In this document: positions 10,032 through 18,348 of the stretch, one piece after another
Layout: each line of letters begins with the position of its first letter
How positions within the stretch are numbered: position 1 is the stretch's first letter
DNA from: an uncultured Bacteroidota bacterium
Lineage (GTDB): Bacteria > Bacteroidota > Bacteroidia > Bacteroidales > UBA12077
Assembly: GCA_913055635.1 (NCBI GenBank)
Contig: CAJXLK010000010.1
Location: forward strand, 40,300 to 104,299
Length of the DNA: 64,000 nucleotides
Direction: 5' to 3'
Program-made: the position numbers and the translations under genes
Notes under the pieces: model-generated
Databases searched by the model: none
What the model was told of the DNA's origin: nothing
What the model saw: only the letters and a program-made list of their open reading frames with translations

Positions 10032-10062
10032 TTTGTTAATTGGCGGAATTGTAATATTTTTG
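10032..10062 (+). promoter_or_regulatory. Promoter of tRNA-Arg
   Basis: TTTG at 10032-10035, 19 bases, then TATTTTTG at 10055-10062: an exact match to the Bacteroidetes primary-sigma consensus. The tRNA begins 12 bases after the -7 element. Confidence 0.85.
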
Positions 10063-10074
10063 CTCCCAATGCAA

Positions 10075-10146
10075 GGCCCCATAGTTCAAGGGATAGAATA
10101 GGAGTTTCCTAAACTCTAGATTCAGGTTCGAGTCCTGATGGGGCCA
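10075..10146 (+). tRNA. tRNA-Arg, anticodon CCT
   Basis: A full cloverleaf can be drawn. The acceptor stem is GGCCCCA/TGGGGCC. The D-stem is GTTC/GAAT, and the anticodon stem GGAGT/ACTCT has loop TTCCTAA, giving anticodon CCT (reads AGG). The T-stem is TCAGG/CCTGA with loop TTCGAGT. The discriminator is A at 10146. The 3' CCA is not encoded (CCT follows). It has its own promoter and terminator, so it is a monocistronic unit. Confidence 0.96.
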
Positions 10147-10153
10147 CCTTCCA

Positions 10154-10180
10154 CCTTCCCCGGCCGGGAAGGTTTTTTTT
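10154..10180 (+). terminator. Rho-independent terminator of tRNA-Arg
   Basis: CCTTCCC, loop CGGCC, GGGAAGG, then eight T residues, starting 8 bases after the tRNA. Confidence 0.92.
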
Positions 10181-10566
10181 GATCGTTCCGACATAGGTGT
10201 TGCCACGCTTAATCCCGTCTGCATGGATCAAAAATGCATCGAATTGCATTCAGCTCGTTCCTGCCGTGTTCAATAATGTGTCCTTGTCAGATTGATCAAC
10301 AATTATTTAAGCATGCCTTTATTGGGGTAAAGGCCAACCTTTGATCTTAAAGTTTTACTTTAAAAACGAATTGAAGGTGGATAAGGAGGGTATTTTTCAG
10401 TGAAAAATATTATATATAACCAAGTATATCAATTAATAAATAATAGTTAATTGATGTAATGGTAAAAGAGTGGTTTCGGTATCCCGAATCAGATGTTTAT
10501 AAATACCTCACAAACCTTTGTTTAATAGTTCTTAATAATTAATCAATTAAACCAAATATATAATAA
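10181..10566. other. AT-rich intergenic region, no gene seen
   Basis: 386 bases between the tRNA terminator and the 3' end of corA. The right half (10390-10566) is strongly AT-rich with many TTAATTAA-like words. No plausible ORF, RNA gene or clear hairpin was found. Confidence 0.5.
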
Positions 10567-11595
10567 TTACAACCATTTTTTCCGCTTGATCAGAAACGTC
10601 ATCCACAATGCGACAATCAACATCAGGGCCCATACTGCCGGATAGCCATAAACCCAATTCAATTCGGGCATGTATTTGAAATTCATGCCGTAGATTCCAA
10701 CAATAAAAGTCAGGGGGATGAACAGGGTGGCCACAATGGTGAGGGTTTTCATAACCCGGTTCATGTTGTTGTTCATGTTGGCCATGTTCATCTCCAGCAG
10801 GGTCGTTTGTAGCTCTTTGGAGGTAACCAGGGATTCACTGATGTGCTGGGTGTGGTCGTAAACATCCCGGAAATAATTGCGGATCTGCTTATCCTGGAAC
10901 CGGATTTCCAGGTTTTGGATGCAGCTAACCGCCTGGCTGGTGGCGGTGATATATTTGCGCAGATAAACGATGTGCTTTTTAATGGTGTGGATGGTTGTGA
11001 TGTGGTTGTCTTCAGGATGATCGATTAAAAGGTCTTCGGTGGATTCTATCTCATCGCTGATACGGTCCATGACGGAGAAATATTGATCGATGATATAATC
11101 GATCAGGATGTAGAACAGGTATTCCATGTTTTTTTGCCGGACCCGGCCCCCCGATTGGCTTAATCTTTGTTTGATGCGGATCAGCATATCTTTGGGGCCT
11201 TCCTGAAACGTCAACAGGTGGGTTGGGGAGAGGATCAGACTGATCTGCATGAGTTGAAGGGTGTCGTTTGGGTGTTCGTATGTCGGAAATTTCAGGGTGA
11301 AAAAGAGCGACTGCTCAATGGGTTCACATTTGGGCAGGTGGTCGGTATTGATGATGTCTTCCAGGATGAGGGGGTGAATGTTGAAATATTGACCCACCTC
11401 CTGTATGGTGGAAGTATCTTGCAGACCCATCACATCAATCCATTGGTTTATTCCGGTTGGTTCAGCCGGCAGGCCCAGGGGCAGAGAAATCTGGTTGTGT
11501 TCAAAGAAGTCCTTGCTGTATCGGAGGTGTTCGATGGTGGCAGGAAAGATTTCCCGCGCCGGAGGCTCCAGCTCGCCGGGCGTTGTGCCGGCCTT
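10567..11595 (-). CDS. corA: CorA-type Mg2+/metal channel, start codon apparently lost by a frameshift
   Basis: The C-terminus has the two CorA membrane helices with the signature YGMNF between helix 1 (LTIVATLFIPLTFIVGI) and helix 2 (YPAVWALMLIVALWMTFLI), preceded by the long cytoplasmic helical domain. CorA forms homopentameric Mg2+ channels in the inner membrane. The first ordinary in-frame start is GTG 11433, but CorA-like sequence (TTPGELEPPAREIF ... GINQWIDV) continues upstream to a TAA at 11596-11598, with no ATG, GTG or TTG between. One extra A in the AAAA run beside it would connect to TTG 11606 and give MKIKKAGTTPGEL, a typical family N-terminus. The coordinates cover the whole homologous frame. 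This is a sequencing or assembly indel, or a real mutation. Confidence 0.85.
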   Translation of the reverse strand, partial: KAGTTPGELEPPAREIFPATIEHLRYSKDFFEHNQISLPLGLPAEPTGINQWIDVMGLQDTSTIQEVGQYFNIHPLILEDIINTDHLPKCEPIEQSLFFTLKFPTYEHPNDTLQLMQISLILSPTHLLTFQEGPKDMLIRIKQRLSQSGGRVRQKNMEYLFYILIDYIIDQYFSVMDRISDEIESTEDLLIDHPEDNHITTIHTIKKHIVYLRKYITATSQAVSCIQNLEIRFQDKQIRNYFRDVYDHTQHISESLVTSKELQTTLLEMNMANMNNNMNRVMKTLTIVATLFIPLTFIVGIYGMNFKYMPELNWVYGYPAVWALMLIVALWMTFLIKRKKWL

Positions 11596-11636
11596 TTAAT
11601 TTTCAAAGCCTCTTTTTACCGCTGGACAAATTTGGA

Positions 11637-11667
11637 TTTGGCAGGCCCGGGTCAATTGCTATATTTG
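11637..11667 (+). promoter_or_regulatory. Promoter of the RdhA-like gene
   Basis: TTTG at 11637-11640, 19 bases, TATATTTG at 11660-11667: an exact Bacteroidetes promoter, 19 bases before ATG 11687. Confidence 0.85.
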
Positions 11668-11686
11668 TTTTTAAATTGATTGATCT

Positions 11687-13039
11687 ATGACGGGTTGGAT
11701 ATTTTATGGGCTGGCCGGATTGTTTTTTCTTCTCAGCCAGTATGCCGCCATTGAGTCGTGGCGTGAGCGGGAAGGCCGTGCTGCCCGGCGTTTTTTTGTA
11801 GCGGGTATGCATTTGCCTTTGCCATTTGTGGTTTTGGGTCTGCTGGATGTTTCCGGTGCCTGGGCGCTGGGAATATTAGGTGTCCTGGTTCTGGTGGCTG
11901 GTGATATGTTTTTCCCCCGTCGGGGTGGCACCATCGGCGAGGGCATTGTTCCGCGGGGCCGGATTGACGAGCGCGACACCATGTTTTCGAGGGTGGATCT
12001 GGTGGCGGGCACACGGCCTTACCAAGCCTATTATCACCGGCACCCCGGCCGCAAGAAGGGAGATGACCGTCTGAGGGCCAATCCGGGTCTGCTCTCATCG
12101 GCCGCTTCCTTTTATGACCCCCATATCTTTCCTGCTGCCCGGGCCAATTTTGAATTGATTGAATACAACCGGGCGTATGTCGATGGAGAAGTGGCTGAGC
12201 AGCAGCTATCGGTTGACCCTTGTTTTTTGGCACGATACCTGAAGCAGCTGGCCCGCAAATACGGGGCCGTCAGTGTTGGCATCACCCGCCTGCAGGATTA
12301 CCACCTATACAGCTACCGGGGGCGCCGCCATCATTACGGCGAACCCGTCGACAATGACCATGGCTATGCATTGGCCCTGACCGTGGAAATGGATCATGAT
12401 TACGTACGCAATGCCCCCTATGCCCTTTCTGTGCTGGAATCGTCCCGGCAGTATATTCGTTCCGGGCTGCTGGCCTTGTGGCTGGCCCGGATTATTAGAG
12501 ATATGGGCTATGCTGCCCGGGCCCACATCGATGGCGAATATGAGGTGGTTTGCCCGCTGGTGGCCCGCGATGCAGGTCTGGGCGAAATCGGACGGATGGG
12601 TTTGCTGATGACCCCTGAATTGGGACCGAGGGTGCGCATCGCGGTGGTAACCACCTCGGCGCCCCTGCAAGTGGATGATCGGCAGGAGCGTTATTCCATG
12701 ATCGATTTTTGCCTGAAGTGCCGCAAATGTGCCGATGTGTGCCCTTCCCGTGCCATCCCGTTTGGCGGGCGCGAAAACATTGACGGGGTGTGGCGCTGGC
12801 AAATTGACCAGCAGGCCTGTTTCACCTACTGGACCCGCACGGGAACGGATTGCGCCCGTTGCATGAGCGTATGCCCCTTCTCCCATCCCAATACCCCCCT
12901 CCACAATCTGGTGCGCCAGGGCATCAACCATTCAGGGCTTTTTAGAACATTTGCCGCCCGGATGGATGATTTTGCCTATGGCCGCAAACCCAAACCCCTG
13001 ACACGGACAGAGGTGATGCGGGCTGAAGGGTTGGATTGA
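11687..13039 (+). CDS. Membrane-anchored reductive-dehalogenase-like (RdhA/QueG superfamily) corrinoid Fe-S protein
   Basis: 450 residues. Three hydrophobic helices (about 5-22, 41-56, 58-75) precede a soluble RdhA-like region. Family features: GLGEIGRMGLLMTPELGPRVR (297-317), then two 4Fe-4S clusters, C342-x2-C345-x2-C348-x3-C352 and C378-x10-C389-x2-C392-x3-C396. The segment WTRTGTDCARCMSVCPFSHP resembles respiratory RdhA enzymes more than the QueG tRNA enzyme. Tyr256 and Arg315 are 59 residues apart, the spacing I recall for the catalytic Tyr246/Arg305 pair of PceA. There is no Tat signal and no rdhB neighbour; the membrane part is fused at the N-terminus. RdhA enzymes use cobamide to remove halogens, but a non-dehalogenating reductase role is equally possible. 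It is a lone gene between divergent corA and convergent polA. Confidence 0.8.
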   Translation: MTGWIFYGLAGLFFLLSQYAAIESWREREGRAARRFFVAGMHLPLPFVVLGLLDVSGAWALGILGVLVLVAGDMFFPRRGGTIGEGIVPRGRIDERDTMFSRVDLVAGTRPYQAYYHRHPGRKKGDDRLRANPGLLSSAASFYDPHIFPAARANFELIEYNRAYVDGEVAEQQLSVDPCFLARYLKQLARKYGAVSVGITRLQDYHLYSYRGRRHHYGEPVDNDHGYALALTVEMDHDYVRNAPYALSVLESSRQYIRSGLLALWLARIIRDMGYAARAHIDGEYEVVCPLVARDAGLGEIGRMGLLMTPELGPRVRIAVVTTSAPLQVDDRQERYSMIDFCLKCRKCADVCPSRAIPFGGRENIDGVWRWQIDQQACFTYWTRTGTDCARCMSVCPFSHPNTPLHNLVRQGINHSGLFRTFAARMDDFAYGRKPKPLTRTEVMRAEGLD

Positions 13040-13242
13040 ACCCTGAAAACCGGGGCGGTTTCCACCCTTATCGTTTTCAACCACCTCCCGCCTACCGGGA
13101 AAGGTTTTTCTTTGACCAAGCCGGTAGCCGCGCATGACTGGAGTTTTGCAGTCATTGTGAAGAGCCTTGGAATGAGGTCAAATCAGGCCATCAGGGCGTC
13201 ACGCGCCAGGGAGCAAAAGATTCAACCGGTTTGGTTATTTCA

Positions 13243-13282
13243 CCTGGTCAGGCCTGACCAGGAAAAGAGATCAGGCCTGATC
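13243..13282 (-). terminator. Two adjacent perfect palindromes 3' of polA
   Basis: A 20-bp perfect palindrome (CCTGGTCAGG and its complement, 13243-13262) and a 14-bp one (GATCAGG/CCTGATC, 13269-13282) share the core TCAGGCCTGA and lie 6 bases apart. On the polA strand the nearer one is followed by TCTTTT, so it could be the polA terminator. The pair may also serve the convergent RdhA-like gene. Confidence 0.5.
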
Positions 13283-13293
13283 CGGAAGCCGGT

Positions 13294-16071
13294 TTAATGG
13301 GCCTCCAGCCAGTTGTTGCCCGTGCCGGTTTCCACGGTAAGGGGCACATCCAGTTGATGGGCATTTTCCATCTTTTCTGTCACCATCCCCCGCAAATCCT
13401 CCAATTCGGGCCGGTAAACGTCGAATATCAGTTCGTCGTGGACCTGGAGTATCAGTTTGCTCTGCAGCAGCTTTTCCTGCAGCACCCGGTGAATGTTGAG
13501 CATGGCAATCTTGATGATATCGGCCGCCGAACCCTGTATGGGTGCATTGATGGCATTGCGCTCGGCCATCCCCCGCATCGTTGCATTGCGTGAATTGATG
13601 TTTTCGAGGAACCTTTTTCGGCCATAGATGGTTTCTACATACCCCTTTTCACGGGCCTTTTCAATGCACTGGTCCATGTATTGTTTGACCTGCGGGAAGT
13701 TTTTAAAATAGGCGTCGATCAACTCCTTGGCTTCTTTGCGCGTGATGTTCAGCCGTTGTGATAAGCCATAGGCCGAGATGCCATATATGATGCCAAAATT
13801 GGCGGTTTTGGCTTTGCGGCGCTGGTCTTTCGAGACCGCCTCCATGCTGTCGAGGTGGAATATCTTGGCCGCCGTGGAGCTGTGAATGTCCAGGTTGCTG
13901 CGAAAAGCCTCAATCAGGTTTTTGTCGCCACTCATGTGGGCCATGATCCGCAACTCGATCTGGGAATAATCGGCCGCCAGAAGAATATGGTCCTGGTCGC
14001 TGGGCACGAAAGCCTTCCGGATTTTGCGCCCCCGCTCTTCCCGTATAGGTATGTTCTGAAGGTTGGGGTTGTATGAGCTGAGCCGGCCGGTGGCTGCAAT
14101 GGCCTGGTTGAAAGAGGTGTGTATTTTGCCCGTCTGCGGATGGATCAATGCCGGCAGGGCTTCCACATAGGTGGACAACAACTTGCGCACGGAACGGAAT
14201 TCAAGCACTTTCTCTATGATCGGATGCTTGTCGCTGAGCTGCTGCAGGGTTTCTTCACTGGTGGAATACTGTTTGGTGCGTGTCTTTTTGGGGTTGTCCA
14301 CAATTTTCATCCGTTCGAACAAAACCTGTCCCAGCTGTTTGGGGGAATCAATGTTGAAAGTGACCCCGGCCATCTCATGCACCTGTTTTTCAATTTCTCC
14401 CAGCTCCTGGCGAAGTTCCCCGGCATAATGCTTCAGCTCCTGTTCATTGATCTTAACCCCGTTCAATTCCATGCGCATCAGCACATAGATCAGGGGCATC
14501 TCCATGCGGCTGGCCAGGTTCCAAAGGTGATGATTCTTAAGCTCTTTCTCAAGGATGTTTTTGAGTTGCCAGGTCAGATCGGCGTCTTCACAAGCATACG
14601 GGGTAACCTTTTCGACCGGTACTGAGCGCATGCTGCTTTGGCCTTTGCCCTTCTTGCCAATTAGCTCTTCGATGCCAATGGGCGTATAGTTCAGATATTG
14701 TTCGCTGAGCACCGTCAAATTGTGCCTTTGCTCGGGCTGCAACAGGTAATGGGCAATCATCGTATCGAAAATCGCTCCTTTTACCTGAATGCCATACCGA
14801 TGCAAAACCAGCATGTCGTACTTGATGTTTTGGCCCACTTTCCGGATCCCTTCATCTTCGAAGACCCCTTTAATCTGCTGAATAATCCGGCCGGTGGCAT
14901 TGGAATCCTCCACACACGGCAGATAAAAGGCCTGGTCGTTCCGGTAAGCGATGGATATACCTACCAGTTCAGCCTGCTGGGGATTAACCGAGGTGGTTTC
15001 CGTATCAAAACAAAAGGCCGGGGCTTTCTGGAGCTTTTCTACCAGTTCCGCCCTTTTTTCACGGGTGTCGATGAGCTGATAATCCTTGTCGGTGGTGTCA
15101 ATGCTTGCTTTTTTGGTTGCTCCGGCCGGTTGCTGATTGCTGGCGGATTCTTCAAACATGGATTGCTGAACCCCTTCTGAGCTGGTCGTTTCGCTGAGGT
15201 CTTTGTTGAAGAGGCGTTTGGACAGCGTTTTGAATTCCAGTTCCTGGAAAAGCTGCATCAACATTGCTTCATCGGGCTGCTGGCGTTCAATATTTGAAGT
15301 ATTTATTTCAGTGGGAACATTTAGTTTTATTTTAACCAGCTCTTTACTTAAATATATTTGATCTTTATAATTAATTAAATTTTCTTTTTGTTTTCCCTTT
15401 AAGTCATCTATATTGTTATATAAATTTTCCACCGAACCATATTGCCCGATGAGTTTTTTGGCGGTTTTTTCACCAATGCCCGGGGCCCCGGGTATGTTAT
15501 CCGATTTATCGCCCCACAGGGCCATGATGTCGATGATTTGATCGGGATGTTCGATGCCGAATTGTTCACATATGCTTTCCCGGTCAATGACTTCGGCCTG
15601 GTTGCCGGAGCGCTTGGGTTTGTAGAGGTAGATGCCTTTCTCCAGCAATTGCCCGTAATCCTTGTCGGGGGTCATCATGTAGGTCTCAAAGCCTTTTTCT
15701 TTGGCTTGATGGGCAATGGTCCCGATGACATCATCGGCTTCATAGCCTTCCACCTGGATCATCGGGATGTTGAAAGCCTTCAGGATGTCTTTGATCCAGG
15801 GGATCGACTGCTGGATGTCTTCAGGCATCTTCTCCCGGTTGGCTTTGTATTCGGGGTAAAGGTCATTGCGGAACGTAGCCTCCGAGGGATCAAAAGCAAC
15901 GGCAATGTGGGAAGGATTTTCTTTTTCAAGGACTTCCACCAGCGTATTGGTAAATCCCAGGATGGCCGAGGTGTTTAAACCTTTGGAATTGCGCACGGGA
16001 TTTTTGATAAAGGCATAATAAGCCCGGTAAATCAGGGCATAAGCATCCAGCAGGAATAATTTCTTTGCCAT
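13294..16071 (-). CDS. polA: DNA polymerase I
   Basis: 925 residues, full length for the family, with three domains in order. The N-terminal 5'-3' exonuclease (FLLDAYALIYRAYYA; GYEADDVIGTIA; GDKSDNIPGAPGIGEKTA) is followed by a 3'-5' exonuclease whose metal residues are retained (CFDTETTSVNP). The family A polymerase domain has motif A DYSQIELRIMAHMSGD, motif B RRKAKTANFGIIYGISAYGLSQ and motif C QVHDELIFDV. It removes RNA primers, fills gaps and acts in repair. Proofreading therefore appears intact, unlike in many bacteria where this domain is degenerate. A short region between the first two domains (about 285-320) is AT-rich, Ser/Gln-rich linker. ATG start at 16071. Confidence 0.97.
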   Translation of the reverse strand: MAKKLFLLDAYALIYRAYYAFIKNPVRNSKGLNTSAILGFTNTLVEVLEKENPSHIAVAFDPSEATFRNDLYPEYKANREKMPEDIQQSIPWIKDILKAFNIPMIQVEGYEADDVIGTIAHQAKEKGFETYMMTPDKDYGQLLEKGIYLYKPKRSGNQAEVIDRESICEQFGIEHPDQIIDIMALWGDKSDNIPGAPGIGEKTAKKLIGQYGSVENLYNNIDDLKGKQKENLINYKDQIYLSKELVKIKLNVPTEINTSNIERQQPDEAMLMQLFQELEFKTLSKRLFNKDLSETTSSEGVQQSMFEESASNQQPAGATKKASIDTTDKDYQLIDTREKRAELVEKLQKAPAFCFDTETTSVNPQQAELVGISIAYRNDQAFYLPCVEDSNATGRIIQQIKGVFEDEGIRKVGQNIKYDMLVLHRYGIQVKGAIFDTMIAHYLLQPEQRHNLTVLSEQYLNYTPIGIEELIGKKGKGQSSMRSVPVEKVTPYACEDADLTWQLKNILEKELKNHHLWNLASRMEMPLIYVLMRMELNGVKINEQELKHYAGELRQELGEIEKQVHEMAGVTFNIDSPKQLGQVLFERMKIVDNPKKTRTKQYSTSEETLQQLSDKHPIIEKVLEFRSVRKLLSTYVEALPALIHPQTGKIHTSFNQAIAATGRLSSYNPNLQNIPIREERGRKIRKAFVPSDQDHILLAADYSQIELRIMAHMSGDKNLIEAFRSNLDIHSSTAAKIFHLDSMEAVSKDQRRKAKTANFGIIYGISAYGLSQRLNITRKEAKELIDAYFKNFPQVKQYMDQCIEKAREKGYVETIYGRKRFLENINSRNATMRGMAERNAINAPIQGSAADIIKIAMLNIHRVLQEKLLQSKLILQVHDELIFDVYRPELEDLRGMVTEKMENAHQLDVPLTVETGTGNNWLEAH

Positions 16072-16168
16072 GGCATTTAGATTTGAACATTTGGCTGGTA
16101 AAAGATAAGAAAAATTCAGCTCAAACCGAAACCCCTCCGGCTATGGAATGGGGGTCATTGAGCCGTTG

Positions 16169-16621
16169 TTATGGGTTGTCGCTGGCGAACCATTCGGCAT
16201 AGGAGGTGGCGGTTTCATCCAGCCTCACCCGGTAAAGGCTGACGCCTTCGGGCAATTTACCGGCAATGCGGTGGGCAAAATCGGCCACCAGGTTTTCACA
16301 GGTAGGTTGATAATCAACAATATAGCATTTGTCGAGCATACTGCGGAATGCGCCGGTTTCTTCTCCCATTGCCGCCCGGTTGAGGATCACGGCATGGTCG
16401 AGCTGGCTGACAATTTCCCGGTTGACCACCTCCTTGAGGTCACCGAAATCCATCACCATCCCGTTTTTGGGATTGGATCCCTCACTGGTTGGGGTGCCGA
16501 TCACCGTTACATACAATTTATAACTGTGCCCGTGCAGGTTGCTGCATTGTCCGTTGTAATTCCAGAGGGCATGGGCCGCCTCGAAATCAAATACCTTGGT
16601 CACTCTGATTTTACTGGCCAT
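16169..16621 (-). CDS. queD: 6-carboxytetrahydropterin synthase (QueD / PTPS family)
   Basis: 150 residues of the 6-pyruvoyl-tetrahydropterin synthase fold. The zinc ligands and active-site Cys are visible: FEAAHALWNYNGQCSNLHGHSYKL holds one His, the catalytic Cys and the HGH pair; a later LDHAVIL and a terminal RVRLDETATSYAEW complete the family pattern. QueD makes 6-carboxy-5,6,7,8-tetrahydropterin, the second step towards queuosine and other 7-deazapurines. No other queuosine genes are adjacent. The RdhA-like protein 3 kb away belongs to the QueG superfamily but is probably not QueG. ATG start at 16621. A pterin-biosynthetic PTPS role cannot be excluded. Confidence 0.88.
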   Translation of the reverse strand: MASKIRVTKVFDFEAAHALWNYNGQCSNLHGHSYKLYVTVIGTPTSEGSNPKNGMVMDFGDLKEVVNREIVSQLDHAVILNRAAMGEETGAFRSMLDKCYIVDYQPTCENLVADFAHRIAGKLPEGVSLYRVRLDETATSYAEWFASDNP

Positions 16622-16706
16622 GTTAAAAAAATTAATACATGTTTTACCAGAAGCATGTCTGGCAATGACTTCCGGTTGACGCTTCTAAATCCTTTCTGGC
16701 CGGGGA

Positions 16707-17012
16707 TTAGGCACTGTTGGAGGTACACCTGCCAACGCAATGAACAATATTGCTCAGGCTGTTGTCTTTAAGATAGTAATAGGTGTTTTTACCTTCTCTT
16801 TTGGAACACAATACGCCTTTGTCCTTGAGTATCCCCAGATGATGGGAGGTGGTGGATTGTTCTATGCCGAGTAGTTCATGGATCTGGGTGACAGTCAGTT
16901 TTTTCCCTCCCTCCAGGTGGCTCAGTATCGAGATCCGCAATGGATGCGCGATGGCCTTGAGCATATTGGCTGCCTCTTCCAGCTGTTCTGGTGTCAAATC
17001 TTTGATTTGCAT
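16707..17012 (-). CDS. ArsR/SmtB-family winged-helix repressor
   Basis: 101 residues. The winged-helix core is typical: ANMLKAIAHPLRISILSHLEGGKKLTVTQIHELLGIEQSTTSHHLGILKDKGVLCSKREGKNTYYYL, with recognition helix QSTTSHHLGIL. The protein ends in NIVHCVGRCTSNSA, so a Cys pair near the C-terminus (CVGRC) could be an added metal- or thiol-sensing site; the classical alpha3 metal motif ELCVCDL is absent. ArsR proteins are dimeric repressors released by metals or redox stress. It is a single-gene unit. A -7 element overlapping an AT-rich near-dyad just upstream could allow autoregulation. ATG start at 17012. Confidence 0.88.
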   Translation of the reverse strand: MQIKDLTPEQLEEAANMLKAIAHPLRISILSHLEGGKKLTVTQIHELLGIEQSTTSHHLGILKDKGVLCSKREGKNTYYYLKDNSLSNIVHCVGRCTSNSA

Positions 17013-17041
17013 GCTCTGATGGTTGTAAACTTTAACTAATG

Positions 17042-17049
17042 CAAATATA
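17042..17049 (-). promoter_or_regulatory. -7 element for the ArsR gene within an AT-rich imperfect dyad
   Basis: TATATTTG on the minus strand, 29 bases upstream of ATG 17012, inside an ATATAT-rich imperfect dyad (17042-17060) that could be an autoregulatory operator. Confidence 0.5.
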
Positions 17050-17200
17050 TAAATATATTGTTGATATTAATAAAGGGTTGAACTTCCAGGTCCTTAAAAA
17101 ATATGCTTTTACAACATATTTTGTCCGCCAGTCTTATTCCCCACTCCTTTTCTCCGGGCGGTGGGGTGCAATTTATTGTAAGGTGGATGTATTTAATTAT

Positions 17201-17208
17201 TAAATTTG
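17201..17208 (+). promoter_or_regulatory. -7 element for the polyprenyl synthase gene
   Basis: TAAATTTG matches TAnnTTTG. It overlaps an alternative TTG start at 17206, which argues that translation begins at ATG 17227 instead. Confidence 0.55.
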
Positions 17209-17226
17209 ACCCAAACGATTAGTCAG

Positions 17227-18210
17227 ATGGCCCAAGATGAATTGGTTCGTATAAAAGCGCCCATCCGCGAGGAGATGAAGCATTTTGAGTCCCATTTCCG
17301 GGATTCCATGAAAACGAGTGTCCCCTTGCTCAATGTCGTCCTCAATCATGTCATTCGGCGCAAGGGCAAACAGATGAGGCCGATGTTTGTCTTTTTGACG
17401 GCCCGTATGCTGGGGCAGATCAATTCATCTACCTATACAGCCGCCTCTTTGGTTGAATTGTTGCACAATGCAACCCTGATCCATGACGATGTGGTGGATA
17501 AGTCCTACCGGCGCCGGGGCTACTTTTCGATACATGCCTTATGGAAATCCAAAATTAGTGTATTGGTGGGTGACTTTTTGCTTTCGCGGGGCCTGTTGTT
17601 GTCGGTGCGCAACAAGGAATATGATTTGCTGGAGATTGTCAGCCATGCCGTAGAACAGATGAGTGAAGGCGAGCTGCTCCAGGTGCGCAATTCGCGAAAG
17701 CTGTACATTTCGGAGGAAGCCTATTTTGATGTGGTGCGCAAAAAAACCGCTTCCCTGATTGCATCCTGTACTGCCTGCGGGGCTCGTTCGGTGGGGCGCG
17801 ATGAATCGGTTATTGAAACTTTGCGCGCCTTTGGGGAAAAAGTGGGCATTGCCTTTCAGATAAAGGATGATCTGCTCGATTATGAACGTTCGGGCGTTAT
17901 TGGCAAGCCGGCCGGAAATGATATCAAGGAAAAGAAGGTGACCCTGCCGTTGATCTATGCTTTGAATCAGGCCGGGGAAAAGGACCGTAAAGCCATAAAG
18001 CGTTTGTTTGGCCGTTCAAGGAAAAACGGACGGCAGGTTAATGAAATCATCGATTTTGTGCGCCGGCACAACGGCCTGGAACTGGCCCGCGACAAGATGA
18101 AGCAGGTTAAGGATGAAGCCCTCCGGATGCTCGCCCCTTATTCCAACGACAACCCGGGCTATAATTCCATGGTCGATCTGGTGGAGTATACCATCAACCG
18201 CACCCAGTAA
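17227..18210 (+). CDS. Trans-polyprenyl diphosphate synthase, long-chain type
   Basis: 327 residues from ATG 17227 (a TTG at 17206 overlaps the promoter). Both aspartate-rich motifs of the trans-isoprenyl diphosphate synthases are present: first motif LIHDDVVDKSYRRRG, second motif QIKDDLLDYE, plus KGKQMRPMFVFL near the N-terminus for substrate binding. It condenses isopentenyl diphosphate with an allylic diphosphate. Small residues before the first motif (AASLVELLHNATLIHDD) favour a long product such as the octaprenyl side chain of menaquinone; the chain length is inference. A second, different synthase lies at 34.6 kb. The stop codon is followed after 17 bases by the CCCCGC palindrome cluster, which may end its transcript. 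Confidence 0.9.
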   Translation: MAQDELVRIKAPIREEMKHFESHFRDSMKTSVPLLNVVLNHVIRRKGKQMRPMFVFLTARMLGQINSSTYTAASLVELLHNATLIHDDVVDKSYRRRGYFSIHALWKSKISVLVGDFLLSRGLLLSVRNKEYDLLEIVSHAVEQMSEGELLQVRNSRKLYISEEAYFDVVRKKTASLIASCTACGARSVGRDESVIETLRAFGEKVGIAFQIKDDLLDYERSGVIGKPAGNDIKEKKVTLPLIYALNQAGEKDRKAIKRLFGRSRKNGRQVNEIIDFVRRHNGLELARDKMKQVKDEALRMLAPYSNDNPGYNSMVDLVEYTINRTQ

Positions 18211-18227
18211 CCTTACCATCAACACTA

Positions 18228-18325
18228 CCCCCCGCTTAGCGGTATCCAAATTACCCCGCTTAGCGGGGTCTGACAAGACTACTCCCCCCGCTTAGCGGGG
18301 TCTAAATTACCCCGCTTAGCGGGGT
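18228..18325. repeat. Cluster of four ACCCCGC-TTA-GCGGGGT palindromes
   Basis: Near-identical 17-base hairpin units lie at 18253-18269, 18285-18301 and 18309-18325, with a degenerate first copy at about 18228-18243. Each has 7-bp arms around TTA. They sit between convergent genes (polyprenyl synthase and deoC). The same unit recurs at 36418-36545. They look like REP elements or multiple bidirectional terminators. Confidence 0.9.
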
Positions 18326-18348
18326 TTAGCTAGTCGCTTCAGGCAGGG

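Noticed and set aside
10036..10224. A 62-codon minus-strand ORF containing WPHQDSNLN-like sequence
   Set aside because: It is the antisense of the tRNA-Arg gene and its terminator, a well-known kind of false protein.
11687..13039. Epoxyqueuosine reductase QueG
   Set aside because: Length, membrane helices, the GTDCARCMSVCPFSH segment and cluster spacing fit the RdhA branch better; QueG remains only a superfamily relative.
18228..18325. A CRISPR array from the regular CCCCGC palindromes
   Set aside because: The units are 17 bases with unequal, short spacers (about 7-15 bases) and no cas genes are present.
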